A DNA stretch of 64,000 bases from DAHUXT01 sp036273675 (GCA_036273675.1 DASUHD010000093.1:62001-126000); one strand, 5' to 3'; counted from the stretch's first letter, positions 43,387-53,341 are shown. Numbers and translations are program-made. Notes: generated by a model from the sequence alone, not told the origin.

Positions 43387-46300
43387 CTACTTCACTTTAC
43401 GCACCGTCACCGTCGCCGCGTGACCATTGAGTTTCGCCGCTGGGATTTCCTCGGTATAGACATCATCGCCGGAAGGCGCGAGCGATGGCCCCTCGCTCTG
43501 CGCCACAAGCCGCTTCGAGAGCGTCTCCGCCTCGATGTAGTCGCGGTACTCGACGGCGACCGCCGCCAGATCGGCGTCGGTCAGCAGCCACGTCTCGATG
43601 CTGTCTTCGATGGCCAAGCCCGCGTGCTTGCGCACATCCTGCACCAGATGGGTCAGGTTGCGCACCAGCCCCTCCGCCAGCAACTCCGGCGTCAGCGTCG
43701 TCTCGATCACCGCGACCGCGCCGCGCTCCTCCGCCGCGACATAGCCCTCACGCGCGCCCGCCTCGATCTCTACCTCCTCCGGTAGCAGCGTTACCGGCTG
43801 GCCCTCCACATCCAGCACTAGCTCGCCCTCGTCGCGCAGCGCCTCCACGCCCGCCTGCGGGTCAACCGCCCGTAGCGCCGCCAGCACCTTCTGCGCCAGC
43901 TTGCCGTGCTTCGGACCAAGCACCTTCATCTGGGGCTTGAGCGCGTAGACGAGCATATCACTCTCGGCTGGCAACAACTCCAGCCGCTTCACGTTCAGCT
44001 CCTCCAGCACCTGTCCAGCCAGCCGTTGCAGCGCCTCGGACTCCCGCTCGCTGCCAACACGGGCGTAGAGCACGCCGAGCGGCTGGCGCACGCGAATCTG
44101 CGCCTTTTCGCGGGCCGCGCGCCCCAGGTTCACCATCCGCATCACCAGCGCCGTCTCGTCGTGCAGGCGAGATGAGAGCAGCGACTCGTTGGCCAGCGGC
44201 CAGTCGCAGAGATGCACGCTTTCGGGCGCGGACGCATCTACCGAGCGCACCAGATTCTGGTAGAGCGCCTCCGCCAGGAAGGGCGTCAACGGCGCCAGCA
44301 GCTTCGTCACCGTCACCAGGCACTCATAGAGCGTCAGGTAAGCGGCGCGCTTGTCGGCGTCCTCCTCGCTCTTCCAGAAGCGGCGGCGGCTCCGGCGCAC
44401 ATACCAGTTCGAGAGATCCTCGATGAACGCGGCCACCGCCAACGAGGCCGATTCGGCGTCGTAATCGGCCAGCCGTTCGGCCACCCGCTGGACCGTCGCC
44501 TGTAGTTCGGAAAGCGCCCAGCGGTCCAGGTCGCTCCGCTCGGCCACCGCCAACGAACGCGTGGTTGGATCGAACTGGTCGATATTAGCATAGGTCACAA
44601 AGAACGAATAGACGTTCCAGAGCTTGTCGAGCGGCGATCGCGCCTGCATCCACAGATCGCTGAGTCGCGGCGGCTCGCCTTTTGCCCGCGCCGCTGCCGC
44701 CTCCTCCTCGCTGGGGATGCGCGGGAAACGCAGGTTCTGCTCCGGCGCGTGGGTCACATAGAGCCAGCGCATGGTGTCCGCGCCGACGATATGCGCCGCC
44801 TCGTCGAACGGGATGCTGTTGCCCTTGCTCTTGTGCATCTCCTCGCCGTTCTGGTCGAGCAGCGTGGCGAAACCCAGCACCGTCTTATAGGGCGCCGAAT
44901 CGTCGAGCGCCGCGGCCATCACCAGCATCGAGTAGAACCAGTTGCGGAACTGCCCCGGAAAGCTCTCGGTGATAAAGTCCGCTGGATACCACTCGCGCCA
45001 GTAGTCGCGATTGCCGCGATAGTGCAGCGTCGAAAATGGCACGATTCCGGCGTCGAGCCAGGGATTGCCAACATCGGGGATGCGACTGGCCAGCCCACCG
45101 CACTTGGCGCAGCGCACCTTGACGGCGTCCACCCACGGACGATGGGGCGTGTGGCCGTCAAACGCCTCCCAGCCTTCCACGGCGCGCTCGTGCAGCTCCT
45201 CGCGGCTGCCGATCACCTCGAACTCGTCGCAGTCCGCGCAGACGAAGATAGGAAGCGCCAGCCCCCAGTAGCGCTTCTTGGAGATCATCCAGTCCTCCAT
45301 GTTGCGCAGCCAGTCAAGCTCGCGATCCAACCCAAACGCGGGGATCCAGCGGATGTCGGTAACGATGCGGATCAGCCGCTCACGCAGCTCATGCATCGAG
45401 ATGAACCACTCATCCACCAGGCGGAAGATCAGCTCCGTGCCACAGCGCCAGCAGTGCGGATAGACGTGCTGATATGACTCGGTCTGGTAGAAATAGCCCT
45501 TCTCGCGCAGATTGTCGAAGATCGGGCGGGCCACCATACCGACATACATGCCCGTCAACCAGTCGTAGCCATCCAGATAGACGCCGCTCTCATCCACTGG
45601 CGCGAGCACGGCGAGATTCTCCGCCTTCGAGAGGCCGAAGTCCTCGCGGCCACAGCCTGGCGCGATATGGACGATGCCCGTGCCTTCCGCCGCCGTCACG
45701 TCGTCCCACGGAACCACACGATGCTCGGCGTTCGCCGCCTGCCAGGCGGGTAGCTCGTCGAATGGGCCGGTGTAGCGCCAGCCCAACAGGTCGCGCCCCT
45801 GGAGCGTCTCGACAACCTTCGCCGCGCCATGCTCGTGGCCGCGCAGCTTGTTCAGCTTGCCAACCACATCAGCGGAGAGATAGTAGAACTCGCCATCCTG
45901 CTCCACCTTCACGTACGGCAAATTGGGATTGACGGCGCAGGCGACATTCGCGGGCAACGTCCAGGGCGTTGTCGTCCAGACGAGCAGATACTCGCCAGGC
46001 CGGTCAACGAGCGGAAAGCGTACATAGACGCTGGTATGCTGCACCATCCGTCGGCCCTCGTTGATCTCCATATCGGAGATGCCGGTCGCGCAGCGCGGAC
46101 ACCACGGCATCACGTCGTGGCCACGGTAGATCCAGCCATTCTGCCAGCAGATACGCAGCATGCCCCAGATAGTGTAATTGTTCTCGTCCGACATCGTGTA
46201 GTATGAGTCGTCCCAGCGCATCCACTCGCCCAGCCGGATCGACTGGTTCGCCTGGATCGCCGAGTAGCGTCGCACGCGCTCTTTGCACTTCTCAACGAAG

Positions 46301-46803
46301 CGATCGATGCCATATTCTTCAATCTGGTGTTTATTAGTGAAGCCAAGCTCTTTCTCGACCTCTACCTCGACGTGCAGTCCCTGAGCGTCGAAGCCGTTCT
46401 GGTAGCGCTGCCGATAGCCGCGCATGGTGTTGAAGCGCTGCCACAGGTCCTTATAGGTGCGTCCCCAGGCGTGATGGACACCCATCGGGTTGTTGGCCGT
46501 GATGGGGCCATCCACGAACGACCAGCGCTTGTCGGCGTGCTCGTTGCGCGTCACGTATTTCTTGAGGATGTCATGCTCATCCCACCACTGCTGCACATCA
46601 CGCTCAAGCAGTGGGTAGTCCACGCGAGTCGGCGCGGGTACGGACTGAAAAAGCTGCCCGTTCGCCGCCGTCTTTGCCGCCGTCTTTGCCGTACCCTTGC
46701 CGGTTGCGCGGCTGGGCCCATTGGCCGCCCCGCCCGCACTCGTCTTCTTCGTGGCGCTGGTTGCGCTCCCCTGGCGCGGTTGAGTTTTCTTCGGTCCGCT
46801 CAT
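43387..46803 (-). CDS. ileS: Isoleucyl-tRNA synthetase, type with GXHH signature
   Basis: This 1138-aa class I enzyme attaches isoleucine to tRNA-Ile. A Lys/Ala/Thr-rich extension of about 50 residues precedes the core. The HIGH-type motif reads G108-V109-H110-H111 (NPMGVHHAWGRTYKD), i.e. first and third positions swapped to G and H. The KMSKS-type loop reads MHKSKGNSI. The CP1 editing domain is present, with WTTTPWTLPAN and GTGIVHIAPGCGREDF. Cys-pair motifs (CPRC, CWRC, CADC, CAKC) may bind zinc. The start codon overlaps the AlaX stop (ATGA), so the two are translationally coupled and both lie behind an isoleucine T-box. The GXHH motif has been reported in type 2 IleRS with strong mupirocin resistance. 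Confidence 0.95.
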   Translation of the reverse strand: MSGPKKTQPRQGSATSATKKTSAGGAANGPSRATGKGTAKTAAKTAANGQLFQSVPAPTRVDYPLLERDVQQWWDEHDILKKYVTRNEHADKRWSFVDGPITANNPMGVHHAWGRTYKDLWQRFNTMRGYRQRYQNGFDAQGLHVEVEVEKELGFTNKHQIEEYGIDRFVEKCKERVRRYSAIQANQSIRLGEWMRWDDSYYTMSDENNYTIWGMLRICWQNGWIYRGHDVMPWCPRCATGISDMEINEGRRMVQHTSVYVRFPLVDRPGEYLLVWTTTPWTLPANVACAVNPNLPYVKVEQDGEFYYLSADVVGKLNKLRGHEHGAAKVVETLQGRDLLGWRYTGPFDELPAWQAANAEHRVVPWDDVTAAEGTGIVHIAPGCGREDFGLSKAENLAVLAPVDESGVYLDGYDWLTGMYVGMVARPIFDNLREKGYFYQTESYQHVYPHCWRCGTELIFRLVDEWFISMHELRERLIRIVTDIRWIPAFGLDRELDWLRNMEDWMISKKRYWGLALPIFVCADCDEFEVIGSREELHERAVEGWEAFDGHTPHRPWVDAVKVRCAKCGGLASRIPDVGNPWLDAGIVPFSTLHYRGNRDYWREWYPADFITESFPGQFRNWFYSMLVMAAALDDSAPYKTVLGFATLLDQNGEEMHKSKGNSIPFDEAAHIVGADTMRWLYVTHAPEQNLRFPRIPSEEEAAAARAKGEPPRLSDLWMQARSPLDKLWNVYSFFVTYANIDQFDPTTRSLAVAERSDLDRWALSELQATVQRVAERLADYDAESASLAVAAFIEDLSNWYVRRSRRRFWKSEEDADKRAAYLTLYECLVTVTKLLAPLTPFLAEALYQNLVRSVDASAPESVHLCDWPLANESLLSSRLHDETALVMRMVNLGRAAREKAQIRVRQPLGVLYARVGSERESEALQRLAGQVLEELNVKRLELLPAESDMLVYALKPQMKVLGPKHGKLAQKVLAALRAVDPQAGVEALRDEGELVLDVEGQPVTLLPEEVEIEAGAREGYVAAEERGAVAVIETTLTPELLAEGLVRNLTHLVQDVRKHAGLAIEDSIETWLLTDADLAAVAVEYRDYIEAETLSKRLVAQSEGPSLAPSGDDVYTEEIPAAKLNGHAATVTVRKVK

Positions 46804-47546
46804 GCAATATCTCCATCCGTCAGCGCGATTTCCATGCGCTTGTTTTCTTTGCCTTTATTCTCGGTCCGCAGCACCTTGATGCCGCCTACCTCGCGCGTGC
46901 TATGCACATGCGTACCGCCGTCCGCTTGCAGATCCACACCGACGATCTCGACGATGCGGATCCTGGTAATCTCTGGCGGCAGCAGATTAATCTTGGTGCG
47001 TATCAGGTCAGGAATCTGCATCGCCTCGTCACGAGGCAGGTCGTAGACCTTGATCGGATGGTCGTCCGCGACCGCCTGATTCACACTGCGCTGGATATCA
47101 TGCAGGAAGTCCGGTGTCATCGTACCCAGGGCGAAGTCCATTCGCGCCCGGTCGGGATACATCTGCCCGCCGGTCACTTGCGCGCCATAGTCGCGGAATA
47201 TGAGGCCGCAGAGCAGGTGCAGCGCGGTATGCGTGCGCATCATGTTATAGCGGAAAGGCCAGTCAATCTCCCCGGCGACCTTTGCGCCAACCGGCGGTGG
47301 ATCTCCAGCATCCTCGGCCAGTTCGTGCCAGACGACGCCATCGCGCTTGCTCATCCCGCTAACAGGCAGACGCCGCCCCTCGAAGAGCAACTCACCATGG
47401 TCGGCCTGCTGGCCGCCGCCACCCGGATAGAACGCGGTCTGGTCCAGCGCCACCGTCTGTCCCTCCGTCGCCACCACGTGGGCCTCGAAGGCGCGCACGT
47501 AGCTATCGGTCGCGTAGAGCAACGTTGTTGGAGATTGCATGTCCAT
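46800..47546 (-). CDS. AlaX-type trans-editing protein (alanyl-tRNA editing)
   Basis: This 248-aa protein has the AlaX-M layout: N-terminal beta domain with QTAFYPGGGGQQADHG, then the editing site HxxxH as H106-TAL-H110, and the second zinc motif DGGTHV (209-214). In the classical motif C-x-x-x-H the first residue is Cys; here Asp209 takes its place with H213 kept. AlaX proteins hydrolyse Ser or Gly wrongly attached to tRNA-Ala. Its position first in an operon with ileS, overlapping it by ATGA and behind an Ile T-box, is unusual. The start 47546 follows ggtgggg. Confidence 0.88.
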   Translation of the reverse strand: MDMQSPTTLLYATDSYVRAFEAHVVATEGQTVALDQTAFYPGGGGQQADHGELLFEGRRLPVSGMSKRDGVVWHELAEDAGDPPPVGAKVAGEIDWPFRYNMMRTHTALHLLCGLIFRDYGAQVTGGQMYPDRARMDFALGTMTPDFLHDIQRSVNQAVADDHPIKVYDLPRDEAMQIPDLIRTKINLLPPEITRIRIVEIVGVDLQADGGTHVHSTREVGGIKVLRTENKGKENKRMEIALTDGDIA

Positions 47547-47625
47547 CGCTAATTCCCCACCTTCCTGATCCCGACCAGCATCTTCATCGCCGCGATGACT
47601 GGGACACTCATTGAGCGCGCACAAT

Positions 47626-47943
47626 AAAAAAGGCCCTCACCCCAACGGGGCGAGAGCATCTCTCGCGGTACCACCCGAAATGACTGCTGTGGCCGCTCGT
47701 TCGTTAACATAGATGAGCGCGCGCAGCGATCCGCTCAATTGGGACACGTGTACATGTCCCCCCGTGTGATAACGGACGGGATTCCGGCCACGCCTGCCCT
47801 CGCATTGGAGCGGAGAGTCGGGTGGCGGCTCAGGACTGATTTTCGGTGCGCCAGCGCTGTCCGGTCTCACCAACCCCGGACTCTCTGAGAACACGCTCGG
47901 CGCGCCTACTCGTTCCGTCAGCGCCGTAATAAGCACGTCTGTT
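47626..47943 (-). promoter_or_regulatory. Isoleucine T-box riboswitch leader of alaX-ileS
   Basis: On the minus strand, gggtggtaccgcgaga (47676-47661) is the T-box core; its UGGU can pair with the 3' end of uncharged tRNA having discriminator A. GCGAGAG and CTCTCGC (47666-47660, 47656-47650) form the antiterminator, and GCTCTCGCCCC-GTT-GGGGTGAGGGC followed by six Ts (47657-47626) the competing terminator. Upstream, an AGTA turn element and GAAAATCAG place ATC (Ile) as the specifier at 47840-47838. Uncharged tRNA-Ile should turn on both genes. Confidence 0.88.
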
Positions 47944-47949
47944 GGTGCT

Positions 47950-47979
47950 ATAATGCCTGGTACGTATACTGCGTAGCAA
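47950..47979 (-). promoter_or_regulatory. Candidate promoter of the T-box operon
   Basis: On the minus strand TTGCTA (47979-47974) and CATTAT (47955-47950) are 18 bp apart, putting the transcript start near 47943, just before the T-box Stem I. Each hexamer matches four of six consensus bases. Confidence 0.4.
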
Positions 47980-48192
47980 CGCGATAGTAGTCGCTGAATA
48001 AAGCCAACGCGGCATACTGCCGAATATCACTATGACATAGCCAGAAACCGCTGTCAAGGTGAGGCGGCGCTCGCAGCGCCAGACGGCGCTGGCACAGTTC
48101 TCGCGGCGAGTGGGGTGGAAGTGGTTCAACATGCGGGATGCGGGCTTTCCAGCTTGGCGCATCCCTAACTTGCGGGGACAGGCGGGAGCAGG

Positions 48193-50607
48193 ATGAGCAG
48201 GCAGCGACACGACGGCAAGCCGAGTGAGAAGCGTTCGGCGACCCCACGGAAGGGGCAAGTACCTTCCTCAAACGGCGCGGGTAGCACGGCAGTTACCCCA
48301 TCGAACGCGCGCAAGAGGCGCGGCTCGTCGCGGTCGCCCCAACTTATCGTTCCAGCAACCAAACCAGCTACTAAATCAACGACCGCCAAGCCAGCGACTA
48401 CCATAACATCTACGGCCTCCGCGCCGAAATCGAATGCGCGCAAGGCCGCCGCTGCTCCCGCCAAAGCAACGCCTCAGACCGCGCGTAAGGCGACACCCAG
48501 GACACGCGCCACGACGCCCATAGCCGAGCCAACTCCGGCGAACGCATTGGCCGAGGTGGCCGTGAGCCTCGAAGCGCCCACACTTGCCCAGATGCCAGAG
48601 ATGCCGGACGCGCCTCAGACGCCCGAGCCAGAAATTCCAGAGACGCCCGAGACACCGGACGTGCCAGAGATTCCGGAAATCCCGGGAATTCCTGAGACCC
48701 CTGAGATTCCAGAAATTCCAGAAGAGCCGGAAGTCCCTGAAACCCCGGAGACACCGGAAGTCCCGGAGGAGCCAGCCGAACCAACCGAGCCGACTGAACC
48801 GACTGAACCAACTGAACCAACCGAGCCATCCGAACCCGACAATCCCGCGGTGCAGGCGGAAGAACACCTGAAGCCCGAGGCAGAAGCAGAAGCCGAGACA
48901 GAATCCAGCGAAGAGCGCCTCGCTGAAGATACGCCTGTGGCTCAAACGACAGGGCGACGCATGCCCACGCTCGCGGTGATGGCACAGCGGCGGCGCGACG
49001 ACTCAGATCCGGCGGATCAGCCGCCAGCCGTGGATGCAGCGCCAGACATCCCTGATCCTGCGGCGAGTTCAGCGCAAGATCTGGAAGCGCCCCCTCATGC
49101 AAACGACTTCTCGCGGGCAGACGCTCCCACAAGCGCCACGCCACGTCGGCAGCGGCGCGGCAAGTCTGCCACTTATGAGGCGCAAGCTGCGCCAACGACT
49201 GCTCGGGTAGCGCAGGAGCAGCAAGAGCGCCAGGAGCCCGCAGAGGACGCCAGCAAGGCCCAGCAACAGACGAGTATCATTACCCGCCCGGTTTCCGCCC
49301 GGTATAGCAACCGGCGTCGCAAATCGCCATTCGCGCCCAACCTCATCTGGGAAAACGATCCCCGCCTACCCTACCTACCCTGGCCCGTGCGCAGCAAGAG
49401 TAGAAATCGTCCGCAGCCATTGCCACCAGCAGACGTGCTTATGCCTGTCATTGGCTGCCATATCTGCGTGATGGCAGTCCTGGGGCTTCTCGCGGCGTTG
49501 TATGGCATCCCCGGTAATCCAAGCGCTCCGGGGACGTGGGCGCTGGTCGGTGCGTTGATCGCAGTCTCCGGTGCAATTGCCGCCTACCTGTTGAGTGAAT
49601 CAGCCACATTGAAGCGCTTCGCACCCCATGCGCTGCTGGTCTCCCAGCTTGGGCTGCTGGCATGGGCGATGGTGGTGCTTGGGCCGCGTCCGTCGCTGCT
49701 TGCCCTCGCCCCAGCGCTTATCGCGATCATGCTGCTGCTGGGTGGCTCCTCGCTGGCCAGCGCGCTCGCCATTGGCTCGCTGACCATCTATGCCATCTTC
49801 GCGGGGCTCTCTGTCAGCATTGGCATCGCGCCCGTCGTCGCGCTCGCCCCAACGACATCCGTCGTGCTGGATGTTGTCTGCATCGTCGTTGGGCTGTTGG
49901 CGGCGTTATGGCTCCTGCTGGCAATCCAGGCGGGCCGCGAGCGCGCCCTGGCTATTGCGCGGGCGCGGCGCCACGAGGCCGATGTGCTGCGCAATCTGGT
50001 GACGCAGTTCCGCCAGGAGGCGCAGGACGATACTGGCAAGCTCGAATCGGCGCTTCTTCAGGCGCTCAAGGGCCACGGCGTCAGCGCCATTCCCACCGAG
50101 GGCAGTTACCGCCTGCTTGCGGAAACCATCATGGATACCGCCTCACGGCTGGAGGTGCTCCAACGCGACCGCGAAGAGCGCCTGCGGCTGGAGGGCGCGC
50201 TGCGTGTCGTCATCCGCGCTGTGGAGCGCCAGTGGCTTGGCATCGCGCCGGAATGGCCCGGCAATACTGGCACTGCGATTGACGATCTCGTCGCGCTGCT
50301 CCGCGCGCCACGGCTCGATCTCACCGATCAGACTGAGAGCCAGTCGCCGTCAATCACTCCACGACTTATTCCCATTCCAACGCTGCTGGTCGAACGCGAC
50401 ACGCCACCGCCAACGCCCATCTCGCGCCCGCTCAGCACCGCGCCGTGGATGGCCCCGCGCCGCCGGATGCGCCGTCTCGACCTCTATCCCGTCCCATCGG
50501 CGGAGGACGACCTGCCACCCCCTGATGAGGACAACGGTCACGAGCATACGGGCAGTGGCTCGTTCTGGAGCGTGCGCGACTTCCAGCCCACCCCAGACGA
50601 GCCGTAA
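48193..50607 (+). CDS. Large membrane protein with Pro-Glu-Thr repeats
   Basis: The 804-aa protein has three parts. Residues 1-130 are Ala/Lys/Thr/Pro-rich and basic. Residues about 134-216 are a repeat of PE(I/T/V)PE-type units changing into EPTEPTEPTEP. After another disordered stretch come six TM segments (about 417-437, 447-467, 478-495, 500-518, 522-550, 556-578), then a cytoplasmic coiled-coil-like region (580-690, RARRHEADVLRNLVTQFRQE) and a Pro-rich tail. I do not recognise a family. The layout suggests a membrane anchor with long flexible arms. Start has ggagcagg. It is monocistronic and convergent with the ABC operon. Confidence 0.75.
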   Translation: MSRQRHDGKPSEKRSATPRKGQVPSSNGAGSTAVTPSNARKRRGSSRSPQLIVPATKPATKSTTAKPATTITSTASAPKSNARKAAAAPAKATPQTARKATPRTRATTPIAEPTPANALAEVAVSLEAPTLAQMPEMPDAPQTPEPEIPETPETPDVPEIPEIPGIPETPEIPEIPEEPEVPETPETPEVPEEPAEPTEPTEPTEPTEPTEPSEPDNPAVQAEEHLKPEAEAEAETESSEERLAEDTPVAQTTGRRMPTLAVMAQRRRDDSDPADQPPAVDAAPDIPDPAASSAQDLEAPPHANDFSRADAPTSATPRRQRRGKSATYEAQAAPTTARVAQEQQERQEPAEDASKAQQQTSIITRPVSARYSNRRRKSPFAPNLIWENDPRLPYLPWPVRSKSRNRPQPLPPADVLMPVIGCHICVMAVLGLLAALYGIPGNPSAPGTWALVGALIAVSGAIAAYLLSESATLKRFAPHALLVSQLGLLAWAMVVLGPRPSLLALAPALIAIMLLLGGSSLASALAIGSLTIYAIFAGLSVSIGIAPVVALAPTTSVVLDVVCIVVGLLAALWLLLAIQAGRERALAIARARRHEADVLRNLVTQFRQEAQDDTGKLESALLQALKGHGVSAIPTEGSYRLLAETIMDTASRLEVLQRDREERLRLEGALRVVIRAVERQWLGIAPEWPGNTGTAIDDLVALLRAPRLDLTDQTESQSPSITPRLIPIPTLLVERDTPPPTPISRPLSTAPWMAPRRRMRRLDLYPVPSAEDDLPPPDEDNGHEHTGSGSFWSVRDFQPTPDEP

Positions 50608-50629
50608 GAGGGATTCCGCAAGGCCAGGC

Positions 50630-53341
50630 CTACTCGTAGCGCAGTACCTCGATGGGGCGAATGTGTGTCGCCCTCCACGCGACACTACCCGCCACCAGCA
50701 TGCAGAGGGCAGCCGTTGCCGCAGCGAGCGCCAGCGTCAGCGGAACCGAGTCGCTGGTCCCCGTAGTCGTGCGAAACGTCATCTGTGTGAGAACGGTAGC
50801 GGCCACGCTCACCACGAGCAGAGCGCTATATGCGCCAACCACCGCCAGCACACCCTGCTCGGCCAGCACCATGCCCAGGATGCCATGGCTGGTGTGGCCA
50901 ATCGCTTTGAGGATGCCAACCTCGCGGCGGCGTTCCAGCATCGCCAGCGCCACCGTGTTGGCAATCAGCACCAGACCGGCGAACATCGCTAGCGACGCGA
51001 CCGCCTCGATCACCTGCACGATGTTATCGAGAATGCTGTTGATATCATTGAGCGTCGCCGCATCTCCCAGCGTGATAATGCCTGGGACCGCCTGTTTGAT
51101 GGTCTGCAAGTCCTGGGTCTGCGTCGCGGGAGGCAGGCGGATAGCGAATATCGTGTAGGGATGACCATTACTCAGCGTCGCCGCCACACCGCGATCGGTG
51201 AGGATAGCAGAGAGACCCGCGAATGTGCCGAGACCCGTGTAGAAGCCGACCACGTGCACGGTCTGCGTTGTCTTACCATCGAGGCTGCTGACCGTCACTA
51301 GATCGCCCAACGTGAGCTTATCAGGCGTGTCCGATTCACTCAGCGGGAAAACCGCATTGAGCGTCCCCGCGTCGCTGGCATTCAGGAGCCGCCCGGCGTG
51401 TGCGTCCTGCGTACCCTGGACTAGAGTCGCGGGCGGCAGGCTACCTTTTGCCAACTCAAAGCCATTGATGCCAGTGAGATTCGCCGTCTCACTCGGCGCG
51501 GAAGTCGTTGGGGCAGGCTGCCCATTGATGGCGACAAGCCGCGCGGGCGACGCCAGCGAGACCTGCTCGTTAGAGGCATTGGTAAGCTTTCCCAGTTGCG
51601 CCGCTACCAGCGGGGCATCCTGGCTGTTCGCCAGGATATAGGCGTTATCCTGGTTGACCGCGGCATTGCGCGAGGCAATGAAGTCTTTGAGATTCTGTCC
51701 CAGCACCAGGCCCAGCCCAATGGCGAACACCCCCACAAAAAGCGCCACCAGCGTCGTCGCGCTGCGCACGCGCGCCCGGCCAATGTTGCGTAGCGCAAGT
51801 TGCGTCTCAGCCTGGGCGGCCCGTGGCAGGAACGCCACCAGCAGCCCAGCCGCGACGAGCGCCAGTAATAGGACGCCGAACCCCGTCGAGAGGCGCAGGA
51901 GCAGCAGCCCAATTAGCAGGAACGGCACGAGCGCCAGCAGCGAGACGCCACGGCGCAGGCTCGGCACTGGCCAGTGACTGATAACACCCGCGACGAGCGA
52001 GAAGAACGCGGTCAGCAGCCCGAGCGCGAGGCCCGCCCCCAGCACGACCGCCAGAGCCACCGTCAGATTGCCCAGAATGCTCAGCGCCAGCAGGAAGAAG
52101 AGCGCGCCGAGTAGCAGCAACAAGCCTATTGTCGCCAGCCAACTGCCTCGCGCGCCCTCCGCTCCCATCTCGCGCAGGATGGACAACGGGCGCACGGCGC
52201 TGGTGCGGACTATCGGCAGTAGGCCAAAGATCAGCGTCGTGACGACTCCAATGGCCACGCCAAGGGCCACCGTCAGCGGGTCGATGATGGTTGGAATGGT
52301 GAGAAAGAAGGCGCGCTCGACTAGCGCCTGGACCAGAAAGCTCAGCCCGATGCCCAGCAGCGCGCCCACTATGCCGCCAATCATCCCAAGCAGCAGCGCC
52401 TCGATGCCAAACATCAGCAGCAGGTGGCGCTGGCGGTAGCCCTGCGTCTTGAGCATCGCGATCTCCAGCAACCGTCGCCGCAGCAACACCTGCATCGTAT
52501 TGATGATGCCCACCCCGCCAATGAGCAGCGCCAACAGCCCGATGATGCGTAGAAACGTCCGTATGCCGTCGATCTCGGATTGCGCCTGTTGCTGCGCCTG
52601 CGGAACCGTCGTGGTGGCCAAGTCAGGAAATTGCTGGTGAACCTGTGTCGCCACCCGCGCTGCCGCGGTGTCGCTATGCCCAGGCACGTTGACAAAGACC
52701 CAGCCATACACTGCCGGTGATCCAGTCAGGTTGACAAAGCTGGCGTAGGTTTGCCGCGACATCAGCAAGTCGGCGCGGTCGCTAATCACCCCCGACGTGG
52801 CGATCTCGCCAGTGATTTTCACGCTTCCAGTCCGGCCGGAGCTGATCGTCAGTGGCAGCGTATCGCCGATGTGCAGGTGTAGCCGCCCCATCAGCGTATC
52901 CGTCGCCACAGCGCTTCTCTGCCCCTGCAAGAGTGTCGCCATCTCGCCGCCACTGGGCGTGATAACCGGCATCGTTCCGGCCAGCGGGAAGGTGTCGGGA
53001 TCGACTGCCCAGAAGCTCACGCGCTGCAAGTCGCCACCGGAAGATGTCGTCGCTTCGTCGATGGTCGCTGGCGAATAGGCGGTGATGGTTCCCTCGGACC
53101 GAAGCTGCGCGAAGTACGAAAGTTGCCCTTCGCCGATGCCCGTCTCGGAATGCACCGCCAGATCGCCGCCGTTGAACGCGCGAATGTTGCCCGTCAGCGC
53201 CGCATTGACCATCAGGCCCACCAGTTGCAGCGCGACGATCACCATCACACCCACCGCCACACAGAAGATCGCGAAGAATGTATGCTGCCCGCCGCGCCCC
53301 AGCGAGCGCGTGGCATAGCGCCAATACATGCGTGGTCTCAT
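50630..53341 (-). CDS. MacB/FtsX-type ABC transporter permease
   Basis: This 903-aa permease starts with a TM segment and a periplasmic MacB_PCD-like domain (about 45-250), followed by FtsX domains: LIGGVGIINTMQVLLRRRLLEIAMLKTQGYRQ is the typical FtsX loop, and the C-terminal set has MLERRREVGILKAIGHTSHG. It thus has the 3+1-plus-extra TM layout of lipoprotein/antimicrobial-peptide type exporters. It overlaps its ATPase gene by 4 bp (ATGA). Extracellular domains between the two halves may bind the substrate. The role (lipoprotein release or efflux) cannot be decided. Confidence 0.9.
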   Translation of the reverse strand: MRPRMYWRYATRSLGRGGQHTFFAIFCVAVGVMVIVALQLVGLMVNAALTGNIRAFNGGDLAVHSETGIGEGQLSYFAQLRSEGTITAYSPATIDEATTSSGGDLQRVSFWAVDPDTFPLAGTMPVITPSGGEMATLLQGQRSAVATDTLMGRLHLHIGDTLPLTISSGRTGSVKITGEIATSGVISDRADLLMSRQTYASFVNLTGSPAVYGWVFVNVPGHSDTAAARVATQVHQQFPDLATTTVPQAQQQAQSEIDGIRTFLRIIGLLALLIGGVGIINTMQVLLRRRLLEIAMLKTQGYRQRHLLLMFGIEALLLGMIGGIVGALLGIGLSFLVQALVERAFFLTIPTIIDPLTVALGVAIGVVTTLIFGLLPIVRTSAVRPLSILREMGAEGARGSWLATIGLLLLLGALFFLLALSILGNLTVALAVVLGAGLALGLLTAFFSLVAGVISHWPVPSLRRGVSLLALVPFLLIGLLLLRLSTGFGVLLLALVAAGLLVAFLPRAAQAETQLALRNIGRARVRSATTLVALFVGVFAIGLGLVLGQNLKDFIASRNAAVNQDNAYILANSQDAPLVAAQLGKLTNASNEQVSLASPARLVAINGQPAPTTSAPSETANLTGINGFELAKGSLPPATLVQGTQDAHAGRLLNASDAGTLNAVFPLSESDTPDKLTLGDLVTVSSLDGKTTQTVHVVGFYTGLGTFAGLSAILTDRGVAATLSNGHPYTIFAIRLPPATQTQDLQTIKQAVPGIITLGDAATLNDINSILDNIVQVIEAVASLAMFAGLVLIANTVALAMLERRREVGILKAIGHTSHGILGMVLAEQGVLAVVGAYSALLVVSVAATVLTQMTFRTTTGTSDSVPLTLALAAATAALCMLVAGSVAWRATHIRPIEVLRYE

